Shown here: positions 15,337-24,700 of the stretch, piece by piece | Position numbering within the stretch: the stretch's first letter is position 1 | Layout of the letters: each line of letters opens with the position of its first letter | IMG/VR virus record: IMGVR_UViG_3300031673_000380 | Coordinates: 1 to 27,612 of that record | Direction: 5' to 3' (one strand) | Source of the DNA: a virus | Length of the DNA stretch: 27,612 nt | The notes under the pieces: generated by a model | Database searches by the model: none | What the model was told of the DNA's origin: nothing | Seen by the model: only the letters and a program-made list of their open reading frames with translations | Translations under genes and position numbers: made by a program

Positions 15337-16065
15337 ATGAGTGAATTTAAATTACCAACTGAAACAGTTGAGTTACCATCAAAAGGCTTACTATATCCTG
15401 AAGATTCTGAATTAGCAAAAGGTATTATTGAAATTAAATACATGACCGCTAAAGAAGAAGATATTCTTACAAACCAATCATATATTAAAAATGGTACTGT
15501 ATTAGACAAATTAATAAAATCATTAATTGTATCAAAAATTAATTATGACGATTTGTTAGTTGGTGATAAAAATGCTATTATGATTGCTGCTCGTATTTTA
15601 GGATATGGTGCTGAATATACTTTTAATTATTTAGGCGAATCACACACAGTAGATTTATCTCAAGTTGAAAATAAACCACTTAAAGAAGAATTATTTATAA
15701 GTCATATAAACGAATTTACTTTTACACTCCCTAAATCAGGTAATGTAGTTACATTTAAACTTTTAAGTCATAAAGACGAACAAGATATTACACGTGAACT
15801 AGAAGGTTTGAAAAAAATCAATAAAGATGCTTCTCCTGAACTTTCAACACGTTTAAAATACCTAATTACCTCAGTAGAAGGAAAACGAGACAAAAAAGAT
15901 ATTCGAGAGTTTGTCGACAATTATCTTCTCGCCCAAGATTCCAGGGCATTAAGAGAATATGTTAGAGAGATTCAACCCGATGTTGATCTAACTTTTTTTC
16001 CCGACGGGAGTAATGATAGAATCAATATCCCAATTGGGATTAGCTTTTTTTGGCCTGACTACTGA
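15337..16065 (+). CDS. gp26: Tail/baseplate assembly protein (gp26-like; P2 E-type position)
   Basis: The 242-residue protein fits the T4 gp26 type: an N-terminal VELPSKGLLYPEDSELAKG (a KG-LY-P motif), then IEIKYMTAKEEDIL, and a C-terminus ending PIGISFFWPDY, which matches the PI-x-x-FFWP end of this family. Homologues often carry a Cys-rich knuckle just before this end; here it reads FPDGSNDRI with no cysteine. gp26 was annotated as a hub subunit, but its position before the tape measure and its overlap with the next gene are those of tail assembly chaperones such as P2 E and lambda G. The last 53 bases overlap the next gene in another frame, and two runs of seven T (15993-15999 and 16045-16051) lie near the end. 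Confidence 0.78.
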   Translation: MSEFKLPTETVELPSKGLLYPEDSELAKGIIEIKYMTAKEEDILTNQSYIKNGTVLDKLIKSLIVSKINYDDLLVGDKNAIMIAARILGYGAEYTFNYLGESHTVDLSQVENKPLKEELFISHINEFTFTLPKSGNVVTFKLLSHKDEQDITRELEGLKKINKDASPELSTRLKYLITSVEGKRDKKDIREFVDNYLLAQDSRALREYVREIQPDVDLTFFPDGSNDRINIPIGISFFWPDY

Positions 16066-16354
16066 TACAATATTGCAATCTAGAACTGCAATTTTTAAAC
16101 AAATACATCAAATAGTTTTTCATGGAAACGGAGGATATGATTGGCATACCGTTTACAACATGCCAATTTGGCTTCGTCGTTTTACTTTTAATGAAATTAG
16201 AAAACATTTTGAAGAGGAAAATGAAGCTATACAAAAACAATCTAGAGGAAAAAACTCAAATTCAAAAACTGTAATTGATTCAGATGGTAAAGTTAAACTT
16301 CCAAATTTACTCCAAAAACCTACCAATAACAAACACCCTGTTAAATACGGCTAA
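16013..16354 (+). CDS. gp51: Overlapping tail assembly protein (gp51-like; possible frameshift extension of gp26)
   Basis: This 113-residue frame overlaps the gp26-like gene by 53 bases in the +1 frame. The core IVFHGNGGYDWHTVYNMPIWLRRFTFNEIRKHFEEENE matches the Y-x-MPxxLRRF signature of T4 gp51-type hub assembly proteins. It ends with a polar tail rich in Lys, Asn and Ser. It could be translated from the ATG at 16013, or as a fusion after a +1 (or -2) shift at a T7 run, as found for P2 E+E', lambda G-T and Mu. The frame is open only from 15992, so a shift must occur between there and 16065. The tape measure gene follows, the usual target of such chaperones. Confidence 0.78.
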   Translation: MIESISQLGLAFFGLTTDTILQSRTAIFKQIHQIVFHGNGGYDWHTVYNMPIWLRRFTFNEIRKHFEEENEAIQKQSRGKNSNSKTVIDSDGKVKLPNLLQKPTNNKHPVKYG

Positions 16355-16369
16355 AAATATTAATATTTA

Positions 16370-16386
16370 ATATTTATAACAAAATA
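16370..16386 (+). promoter_or_regulatory. Candidate late promoter of the tape measure gene
   Basis: ATATTTATAACAAAATA is preceded by a partial repeat (TAATATTTA at 16361-16369). It ends 6 bases before the ATG. Confidence 0.66.
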
Positions 16387-16392
16387 TTTTAA

Positions 16393-18981
16393 ATGGGAGC
16401 ATCAGAAGATTTATCAAATATAAATAAAGAAATAAATTCTATTCGAAAAGAATTAGGAAGAAAACCTCTCCAACCTTTTAAATTAGAAGATCTTGAAAAA
16501 GCTAAAGAATCATTAGCAGGATTAAGTGCAGAACTTAGAGAAATGAGTTCTGATTTAGATTATATTTCTAAATCTTTTAAAGATAGTGTTAATGAACTCT
16601 CTAAACAAAATACATACCTTTCAGATGCTAAATCTTCTCTTAGAGGAATATCAAGTATTTCAGAAAAAATATTACAATATAGAAAAGGAGAAACATCCTT
16701 AAGTGAAAAAGAACTTCAAAATCTTCAAAAACAAGCAAAAGCTAAATTTACCTCATTACAAAATTCTATTAGAAGTGGCCAAATAACAGGTAAAAATCTT
16801 AAAGAAGCTCAAGATTCTTTAGATCAACAAGATAAATTTAATAAATCACTTGATAGAACAATAGAACTTAATAAAGAAGTTAATAAAGAAATAGGTTTAC
16901 TTGGAAATGGAATAGGAGGAGTATCAAAATTATTATCTAATATGGGATTTGGGGATTTATCCAAACCCCTTCAAGATGCTGTTGATAAAACTAAAAACGC
17001 TCGTTTACAACAAAAATTAAATAATGATGAAGTAAAAAAATTAAAGAAAGAATATGCTGGATTAGGTGTACATGATTTAGAAAAGAAAAAAGCATTAAGA
17101 GATCAAATGGCTTCTTTAGCATCACAAAATAAAGAACTTGGCTCCCAAACAAGTAAATATAAAAATATAGGTAATGCTTTAAAAGGTCAACTTACTAGTT
17201 ATAATGCTATTGATGCTATAATAGTAGGGTTAATAGATGGTTTTAACCAATCCCAAAAAGGAATTGGGGATATGGCTAAAGGTTTAGGGATGTCTGCTAC
17301 TCGATCCGCAGATATGAGGCATGAATTTGCAAATATAGCTAATCTTTCTATGAATGCTAATCTTACTGTAAAAGATCTTCAAGCTTCACAAGTAGCGGTA
17401 GGTCAAGCTTTAGGTAGCAATGCTATGCTTAATGAAGCAGATTTAGAAACTATGACTGATATAGTTGAAAAAACAGGTCTTCAACATAGTGAGTTAATGG
17501 GAATTGAAAAACTGTCCTTAGCAACTGGTACTAGTTTAGATGATAATGTTAAAAGTGCTTTAGGTGGTGCAACAGCATTTGCAAAGCAAAATAAAATGGT
17601 TATTGATAATAATAAAGTTTTAAAAGAAGTAAATAAAGCATCTGCATCTTTAAAATTATCTTTAGGAGGAAGTGTTAAGGAATTAGGAAAAGCAGTAGTT
17701 CAAGCCCAAAAGTTTGGTTTAAATTTAGAACAAGCCGGAAAAATGTCATCTAGTTTACTTGATTTTGAATCATCTATTGAAAATGAATTAAGTGCGGAAT
17801 TATTAACTGGTAAAGATTTAAATTTAGAACGCGCTAGAGGATTAGCTTTAAATGGAAAAACAGCTGAAGCAGCTGCAGAAATTGCTGCTCAAGTAGGTTC
17901 ATCTGCTGAATTTGGAAAAATGAACGTTATTCAACAAGAAGCTATTGCAAAAGCTATTGGGTTAGGTAGAGAGGAATTAGCAGCTTCATTAATAGAAAAA
18001 GAATCATTAGCTGCACTAAATGCTAAAGAAGGAGAAACCGCACTACAAGCATATGAAAACTTAAAAAAACAAGGATTAACCCAAGATGAAATAATAGATA
18101 AAATAGGAGAAGAAGCAGCATTACAACTCGAACAACAATCAGCTCAAGATAAATTTAATAAATCTGTTGAAAAATTAAAAGAGATATTTACCCAAGTAAT
18201 GGATGCTTTAGCTCCTGTATTTAGTGGTTTATCTAATATAGCTACTGTTATAATGCCTGCTATAAATTTTATGCTACAGCCTATAGTAACAGCTTTTACG
18301 GGTATGGGAAAAATTCTTACAGGAAGTTTTGATACTTTAACTGGGTGGCAAGGAGTATTAGGAGGTATATTAACTATATGGGCAGGTATTTCGGCCTATA
18401 CTAAACTAAATGCTATGAGAGTAGCAGGTATAGCAGCTATAGAAGGTACTATAGCTCTTCATAAAAGAGCCCAAAATATGTTGGATTTAAAGGGATTCGC
18501 ATTAGGTAAAAGTAAATTAGTGCAATTAGCAGCCCAAGCAGCTTTATGGGCTTTAGCAAATCCACTTACCGCTTTAACTATAGGATTAGCAGCAGGAGGT
18601 GCTATATATGCAGCATCTCAGTCTTATATGAAAGATGGTGTAATTGGTCCTGGTGGAGAAACTGTAGTATCTGGACCAAAAGGCTCTATTCAAGTAGATA
18701 AACAAGACTCTATGATAGTAGGTACAAATTTATTTGGAAACGACATTAAATCTGAACCGGGTAAATCTACCCAAATGGGTGGAAAAGGTGAAATTAAATT
18801 GGGAGGTGATTCTTCAGCAGTAGTAAACGCTATTATGGAATTAAGAAAAGACGTAAACGCTTTAGCTAATCGCCCAATAAGTGTAGCTATTGACGGTAAA
18901 AAAGTAATTGAAGCAACAACAGGTGCTCAACCAAACACTCAAGGAGACGAAAATAGAAAAAATAGTTACAAAATGTCTTAA
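16393..18981 (+). CDS. Tail tape measure protein
   Basis: At 862 residues this is the second longest protein in the window. Residues 1 to about 280 are almost entirely helical and charged (coiled coil), as expected for a rod that sets tail length. Hydrophobic segments lie at about 608-640, 655-672 and 712-741 (ALWALANPLTALTIGLAAGG), typical of tape measures that enter the host membrane during DNA ejection. A conserved tail follows at about 748-782: DGVIGPGGETVVSGPKGSIQ and DSMIVGTNL, a signature seen near the end of many phage tape measures. The position after the overlapping chaperone genes agrees. The functional counterpart in T4 is gp29 (590 residues). Confidence 0.9.
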   Translation: MGASEDLSNINKEINSIRKELGRKPLQPFKLEDLEKAKESLAGLSAELREMSSDLDYISKSFKDSVNELSKQNTYLSDAKSSLRGISSISEKILQYRKGETSLSEKELQNLQKQAKAKFTSLQNSIRSGQITGKNLKEAQDSLDQQDKFNKSLDRTIELNKEVNKEIGLLGNGIGGVSKLLSNMGFGDLSKPLQDAVDKTKNARLQQKLNNDEVKKLKKEYAGLGVHDLEKKKALRDQMASLASQNKELGSQTSKYKNIGNALKGQLTSYNAIDAIIVGLIDGFNQSQKGIGDMAKGLGMSATRSADMRHEFANIANLSMNANLTVKDLQASQVAVGQALGSNAMLNEADLETMTDIVEKTGLQHSELMGIEKLSLATGTSLDDNVKSALGGATAFAKQNKMVIDNNKVLKEVNKASASLKLSLGGSVKELGKAVVQAQKFGLNLEQAGKMSSSLLDFESSIENELSAELLTGKDLNLERARGLALNGKTAEAAAEIAAQVGSSAEFGKMNVIQQEAIAKAIGLGREELAASLIEKESLAALNAKEGETALQAYENLKKQGLTQDEIIDKIGEEAALQLEQQSAQDKFNKSVEKLKEIFTQVMDALAPVFSGLSNIATVIMPAINFMLQPIVTAFTGMGKILTGSFDTLTGWQGVLGGILTIWAGISAYTKLNAMRVAGIAAIEGTIALHKRAQNMLDLKGFALGKSKLVQLAAQAALWALANPLTALTIGLAAGGAIYAASQSYMKDGVIGPGGETVVSGPKGSIQVDKQDSMIVGTNLFGNDIKSEPGKSTQMGGKGEIKLGGDSSAVVNAIMELRKDVNALANRPISVAIDGKKVIEATTGAQPNTQGDENRKNSYKMS

Positions 18982-18987
18982 TACACA

Positions 18988-19004
18988 ATATTTATAATAA
19001 AATA
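18988..19004 (+). promoter_or_regulatory. Candidate late promoter of the baseplate operon (last copy)
   Basis: ATATTTATAATAAAATA is an exact consensus copy, 7 bases before the ATG at 19012. No further copy is seen up to the end of the window. Confidence 0.67.
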
Positions 19005-19011
19005 AATAACC

Positions 19012-19308
19012 ATGGGAATCTTAACTAAATTAACAACTCAAGGATCTGCTTTTACAGCATATGATGGTACTACTCCAACTGTAAACCCACTTGCAACACA
19101 GCAATCTAAATTACACACTGATGGAAACCAACCTGGATATTCCTTAAATGGTGCTAATGCTAATCAAGTAACAGCAGACTATAATGCATATCAAGATGGC
19201 ACACCAAACCAAATTCCACTACCATCACTATTAGATATAAATGGAATTATCCCTCCTGTATCACCAGGTGGGCAAGGTTTACCGTATTTAAATAATTTAC
19301 CTGGTTAA
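19012..19308 (+). CDS. Small conserved-type tail/baseplate protein, unknown
   Basis: The 98-residue protein is rich in Gly, Pro, Asn and Thr. It includes SKLHTDGNQPGYSLNGANAN, then DGTPNQIPLPSLLDINGIIP. The pattern LHxxGxQPGYSLNGA...PSxLDxNG is familiar from small proteins next to baseplate genes in marine phages (from memory), without a known function. There is no signal peptide, membrane segment or catalytic motif. It is the first gene of what appears to be one baseplate operon running to 25602, since no terminator or promoter motif was found inside that stretch. Confidence 0.62.
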   Translation: MGILTKLTTQGSAFTAYDGTTPTVNPLATQQSKLHTDGNQPGYSLNGANANQVTADYNAYQDGTPNQIPLPSLLDINGIIPPVSPGGQGLPYLNNLPG

Positions 19309-19318
19309 AACTAATTAA

Positions 19319-21433
19319 ATGGGTCTTTTACTGAAATTAAATAATGGGGATACCCAATTAAAATCACTTAAATTTGGTAAAGACAGGCCAGGAGGGGGAG
19401 ATAGTGGACAACCTTTTATTCCTCAAAACATACAAACAGGTATTCAAAACCCTGCGTTTTATAACGATTTTGTATTACGTGGAGGAATTGAAGCCCCTTT
19501 AAGTGCTGCTGAAGACGTTGCTCGTTTAACCAAATATTTTATAAACATAAAAAACCCTAGCGGGCTTTTATTTACAGCAAAACAAAACCTACTTTCTCGA
19601 GTAGGAACAAAAACTGAAGCATCTAAAGGTTTAGGTTATGCTGGAGGTGCTTTAAACGAAGGAGCATATACTCCATTATCTACATTAGCTGAAGCTGGAA
19701 TAGTATGGGCTGGAGGTCATGTAAACAAACAAGGTTTAGACCCTACTGGTTTATTTTCAGCAGCTTCTATCAACAAATACCAAGATGTTATCTCCCAAAA
19801 TCAACTTACTGGGAGAATTGATCTAGAAAATAATAGATTAGTTAGACTTTCTACTTTAATCCCAATAAATAGGGAAATAAACAATTTTGCAAATGTTGTA
19901 GAATATAGATTAAACCCCCAATCAGAAAATGATGTTTTAATTTCTTATGGAGGTGGAAGTGATTCTGTTTTAGGAATAGGAAAAACTAAAATTAAATTTG
20001 CAACTGGAAACGACGGTGTTCCTTTAAAAACATTATCTCGTACTAGACCAGGCAATTTTTCACCAAAAAATTATTTAGTAGGCAAACAATATGACCCAAC
20101 TAACCAGGATAAATTTCAGTTACCTATTAATGCATCTTTAACTTATAACAGTTTTATAACAGACTTTTCTACCGACTATATAAACTACGATTTAATTAAT
20201 AATGGATTAAATTCATATCAAGAAAATATCATAGTAGATGTTTACGAATCTGGATCACTTAAAAGTAATAGTAATATAGGAAAAGGTTCTTGGACACAAC
20301 AAAATTTTGTTAATCAACCTCGTAATACAGATTCAACTACATTAGAGGATTTTAGAAAAATATTAGATCCAACAGGAAATCCTCAATATACTTTTTTAAG
20401 CCTTTCCCCAAGCTATAAAAGATATATGATAGAAGCTGATGCTGCATCAACTTCAGCAGGAGCTCCTGGATATGGAAGAATAGGTTTACGTAGTCCTGGA
20501 CAAAAAGGAAACATTTCAGATTATGTTCAAGGTAAAAAAGATCCTGCAGGAAATAGATTAGGTCCTGTTGATTTTATTAATGCATTACCTATATACAAAT
20601 CTAATGTTGTAACATCTAAAAATGAATATAAAAATGATTTAATTAAGTTTAGAATAGATATTTTAGATAATGATGCTAATACTAGATTTTTTATGCATTT
20701 TAGAGCATTTTTAGATTCTTTTTCAGATTCATACGGTGCAGATTGGAAATCTTTAGATTATATGGGAAGAGGAGAAAAATTTTATAAATATGGTGGGTTT
20801 TCTAGAGATGTTAATGTTTCATTTACTGTAGCAGCTTTATCAAAGCAAGAACTTATACCAATGTATAAGAAATTAAATTATTTAGCTTCTTCATTAGCCC
20901 CATCATACTCAAGTAAAGGATATTTAAGAGGAAATATTGCATATCTTACAGTAGGAGCATGGTGCTATGAACTCCCAGGAATAATTAATAGCATAGAATA
21001 TTCAGTCCCTGAAGAAGCTCCTTGGGAAATAGCAATTCCTATTAAAGATGAAAATGGTAAAGGGGTTGGAACTCAATTTGATGACGATACTGTAAGAGAA
21101 ATGCCTCATATGATAAAAGTAACTATGAAGTTTACTCCTATTCATACCTTTAGACCTGAAATTATGGATATTAATACTAATAAAAAAGAGATTGATCAAA
21201 CTGATAACCCATTAAATGATTCTAACACATATGGAGATCAAAGATATATTAGTCTAGAAACCCCATACAACCTAATCAAACAATCTCCTGATCAACCTAT
21301 TATGATCCAGTTAAATGATGGAAATATAATCCCAATCCAATCAGCTGTAAATTCAAATACAATACTGTCTACTCCTACACCTCCAAACCCAGATTTAGCT
21401 GTAGGTAATCAAGATGATTTAGTTATATTTTAA
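19319..21433 (+). CDS. Baseplate protein, probable tail-tube initiator (P2 U / T4 gp48-gp54-like position)
   Basis: The 704-residue protein has two parts. The N-terminal half (LKFGKDRPGGGDSGQPFI, FVLRGGIEAPLSAAEDVARL, Pro/Gly-rich) appears specific to this phage group. The C-terminal half, about 440-620, contains LIKFRIDIL, RFFMHFRAFLDSFSDSY, GFSRDVNVSFTVAALSKQEL, YKKLNYLASSLAPSY and AYLTVGAWCYELPGIINSIEY. That order is typical of tube-like proteins at the tail-baseplate junction, where a beta fold copies the tail tube. It lies between the tape measure and a LysM gene, the place of P2 U, and T4 uses gp48/gp54 here. No enzymatic motif was seen. The exact T4 counterpart is uncertain. Confidence 0.6.
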   Translation: MGLLLKLNNGDTQLKSLKFGKDRPGGGDSGQPFIPQNIQTGIQNPAFYNDFVLRGGIEAPLSAAEDVARLTKYFINIKNPSGLLFTAKQNLLSRVGTKTEASKGLGYAGGALNEGAYTPLSTLAEAGIVWAGGHVNKQGLDPTGLFSAASINKYQDVISQNQLTGRIDLENNRLVRLSTLIPINREINNFANVVEYRLNPQSENDVLISYGGGSDSVLGIGKTKIKFATGNDGVPLKTLSRTRPGNFSPKNYLVGKQYDPTNQDKFQLPINASLTYNSFITDFSTDYINYDLINNGLNSYQENIIVDVYESGSLKSNSNIGKGSWTQQNFVNQPRNTDSTTLEDFRKILDPTGNPQYTFLSLSPSYKRYMIEADAASTSAGAPGYGRIGLRSPGQKGNISDYVQGKKDPAGNRLGPVDFINALPIYKSNVVTSKNEYKNDLIKFRIDILDNDANTRFFMHFRAFLDSFSDSYGADWKSLDYMGRGEKFYKYGGFSRDVNVSFTVAALSKQELIPMYKKLNYLASSLAPSYSSKGYLRGNIAYLTVGAWCYELPGIINSIEYSVPEEAPWEIAIPIKDENGKGVGTQFDDDTVREMPHMIKVTMKFTPIHTFRPEIMDINTNKKEIDQTDNPLNDSNTYGDQRYISLETPYNLIKQSPDQPIMIQLNDGNIIPIQSAVNSNTILSTPTPPNPDLAVGNQDDLVIF

Positions 21434-21439
21434 TAGCAT

Positions 21440-21754
21440 ATGAACAGATATCAACCCATACCAATTATAAACACTATTGAGGATCCTAAATTAAGATATG
21501 TTAATTCAAAATATCCTTCAATTTCCCTTGATTCTACAGACATTTATGTGTATACTACTCAAGGAGACAGATATGATGTTTTAGCTCAAACGTATTATGG
21601 TGATTCCTCATATTGGTGGGTAATTAATAGAGCAAATCCTTCTCAAGATGCTGGATCTTTATTTCCTGCAATAGGAGCACAGATAAGAATCCCAGCTTTT
21701 GAAAGATTGTTTAATATAATATCTCAATATGAAGCATTAAATTTAAATATATAA
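21440..21754 (+). CDS. gp53: LysM-like baseplate wedge protein (gp53 / P2 X type)
   Basis: The 104-residue protein contains a LysM-type core: YTTQGDRYDVLAQTYYGDSS, then YWWVINRANP and IGAQIRIPAFERL. The pattern GDRxDxLAxxYYGDxxYWWxIxxAN...PxxGxxxxIP is that of baseplate LysM proteins, which here bind other baseplate proteins rather than peptidoglycan. T4 gp53 (196 residues) has a LysM-like domain and joins the wedges around the hub; P2 X is a short protein of this type. It lies 6 bases after the 704-residue gene and 3 bases before the hub, like the P2 U-X-D order. Confidence 0.82.
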   Translation: MNRYQPIPIINTIEDPKLRYVNSKYPSISLDSTDIYVYTTQGDRYDVLAQTYYGDSSYWWVINRANPSQDAGSLFPAIGAQIRIPAFERLFNIISQYEALNLNI

Positions 21755-21757
21755 GTT

Positions 21758-24700
21758 ATGTCAATAATAGGACAGGAAATAGAAAGTTATACTGTAAGTC
21801 AAATTAATGCAAGACAAAAGTTACATGGAAGTGGAACTTCTACTAGTAGAACACCACAACAAATCAGTGTATTAAATTCAAATACTTCTTGGGTAAAATT
21901 AGCATCTGGTGTTAAAATTGATAAATCGAAATTAACAGAATTAGGATTACCTACTTCTCTTGATGGGATGGAGTTGGCAAAAAATAATGTTTTATTCGGA
22001 GGGACTTCTAAACTAGTAGGAGGAGAAAGACTTCAACAAAAAGAAGGATTTTTACCCTACCAATCCAATAGTTCATATTCACATGGAGATTTTGGATATT
22101 CTCCTATGCCTGGAATTATAAGTGCTGATATAAAAGCATTAAATAGGGGTTCATTAAAAAAAGCTACTGTTAGATTTAAAGTACATAACAAACAACAATT
22201 TGATATAGTTGATGTTTTATACATGAGATTAGGATATACTGTTCTACTTGAATGGGGAAATAGTATGTACACTTCTAACGGTACCGATAGACAATTAGTT
22301 CAACAAACCATTGTAGAAGATTCAGTAAGATTTTTTAGTTCAGGATATGAAAAAGGAAAGTCTTATAGAAACATGCTTCCCGTAATAGAGTTTTATCGAA
22401 ATAAATACCAAGGAAATTATGATGGATTACTAGGTAAAGTATCAAATTTTAATTGGTCTTTTCAATCTGATGGGTCATATGATATAGAAATTACCATAAT
22501 AAGTTTAGGTGATGTAGTTGAGTCTTTAAAAACTAATATTTCATCAAATAAACAATTAAGTGGATTCATTGAAAATACCCTTGCTGCTAATCCTTCAGGA
22601 AGTGGAGAAGAAGGTAATAATCTTGTTGAAGAAAATGCTGACTCTAATGATATAGCAGCAATGCTATATTGTTGGAAATATGTCAATAAAGACAAATTAG
22701 CATATGAATCATATGAAGATAGCATTTATATAAAACGCCCAGATGATGCAGGAGATAGATTTGTAGGAGCATTTCTTGAAACTTCAACTACTCTTACTGC
22801 TACATCTGTTACATATAGATTTGCTTATTTAGCTTATGGATATGATACAGAAATATACCCAGACTTTAGTAGTAATTCTTATTACAAACCTGTTGAAATA
22901 TCTTATGACATTAGTGCTTATCCAAACCACGAAGAAGAAGCTATAAAAGAAGCTAAAGCAAAAAGTGATAAATTAAGAACTGATGGAAAAACTCCATTAA
23001 GTTTTGTTAATCCTGATGGTGATAAGGATTATAAAAGAGTTTTAGCAGGTTATGAAAGTTTAGGGAGTAAAAAAACAACTATTGATAGTCCTTTAACTAA
23101 TTTTAATAAAAAAGATGCATGTTTTATAAATACTGAACCTGATAAGCAATTTTATTTAAGATTTGGAGCTTTATTAACATATTTAAAAAATAACATTATT
23201 CCTAAAGTAAATACATCTAATTCAAATTACAACAATAAACCACCTATTTTTAATATAAATACTGATGTGTATGGAAATGGAAATTTAGGTAACTATATGT
23301 ACTCTTTACCAAATCAAATTTCTTTAGACCCAAGAGTTTGTATAGTAAGAAATGATAAATTTCAAACTACTAGTGGGATAACAGAAGTATACAAACATTT
23401 AAGTCCTTTTAGAGCTGAAGATTATGCAGAAAATCCAAACCTTAATAAGGCATATATTATGAATATATACTTAAATTTTAATTTTATAATAGAGTGTATA
23501 AATAATAATTTAGATGAAAAAGGAGATATTGGAATATTTGGATTTTTAAAAGCAATATGTGATGGTTTAAATAAATCTTTAGGAGGAATAAATAATTTAG
23601 AACCCATAATTAAAGAAGAATCTAATACCCTTTATATCCTTGACACCACCCCCATCCCAGGTTTAGGATCTCAAAATGTCCCATATACATTGCAGCTTTT
23701 TGGATATAATAAAAATATTTCTAACTTTGTAAGAAAAGTTGATTTAAAAACAGCAATCACCCCAGAATTTGCTACTATGGTTACTGTAGGAGCTACAGCA
23801 GGTGGATATGTTAAAGGAACAGAAGCTACAGCGTTTTCAAAATGGAATGATGGGTTAAAAGATAGATTTCAAGAAGAATTTATCCCTGGAAACGAAAATT
23901 CTGCTAAAGAAGGAGATGAAGATGAAGCTGCATCAAACTATACTAATAAATTTATATCAGTTAAAGCAGGTACTGCTTCTCGTTATGGATTTAAAGGAAA
24001 TTTAGTTAGTGATGATGCAAAAAATCTTCAAATAGACCCAGGCGCTATTGAAAAAAATATTTCAGTTGTAACAGAATACTATAAATATTTAATTGCATCT
24101 CAAAAAAATCAACAAGGTGGAACTATTGGATTTATTCCGTTTAAATTGAATTTTTCAATGGATGGGATATCGGGTATAAAAATATACAACAAATTACACG
24201 TTGATACTCGTTTTTTACCTAAAGCATATGGAACTGAACTAGATTTAATTGTAACAGGAGTTAGCCATAAATTATCAAATGATGACTGGGAAACAGATAT
24301 TGAAACTACATTAATTCCTAAAACAAATGAATTAAAAGATTTAGTTATTACAGCAGAAGCTATAATAGAAGATATAAACAATAATCCACCTACTAATACC
24401 TCTAGTAGTGCTGCAAGTAATGCTGCTTCATTAAAAGTAGAAGATTTAACTCAATTTGACAGAAAAATTCCTAAAGTTACTAACGGTACTGGTTGGGAAG
24501 CAGAAGCTGCTAATTTTATAGCTCTTAAAGAAAGTTTTTCCCCAACAGCAGCATGGGATATTAACCATTATAGAGGTGGATATGGATCAGATAAAGTCTA
24601 TAAAAATGGTAAACTCGTTGAAGTAACAAAAAATACTACTTTTACTAAAGAAGAAGCAGCTCAAACTTTAGAAAAACATTCCATAACTACATACAGTACC

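Noticed and set aside
16045-16062. Classical -1 frameshift at the second T run of the gp26-like gene
   Set aside because: A -1 shift would read TTG GCC TGA and stop at once; only a +1 or -2 shift enters the gp51-like frame.
2904-18996. T4-type late promoters TATAAATA on the minus strand
   Set aside because: The complement of TATTTATA matches the T4 late box, but no minus-strand genes follow at any of the twelve sites, so forward function is much more likely.
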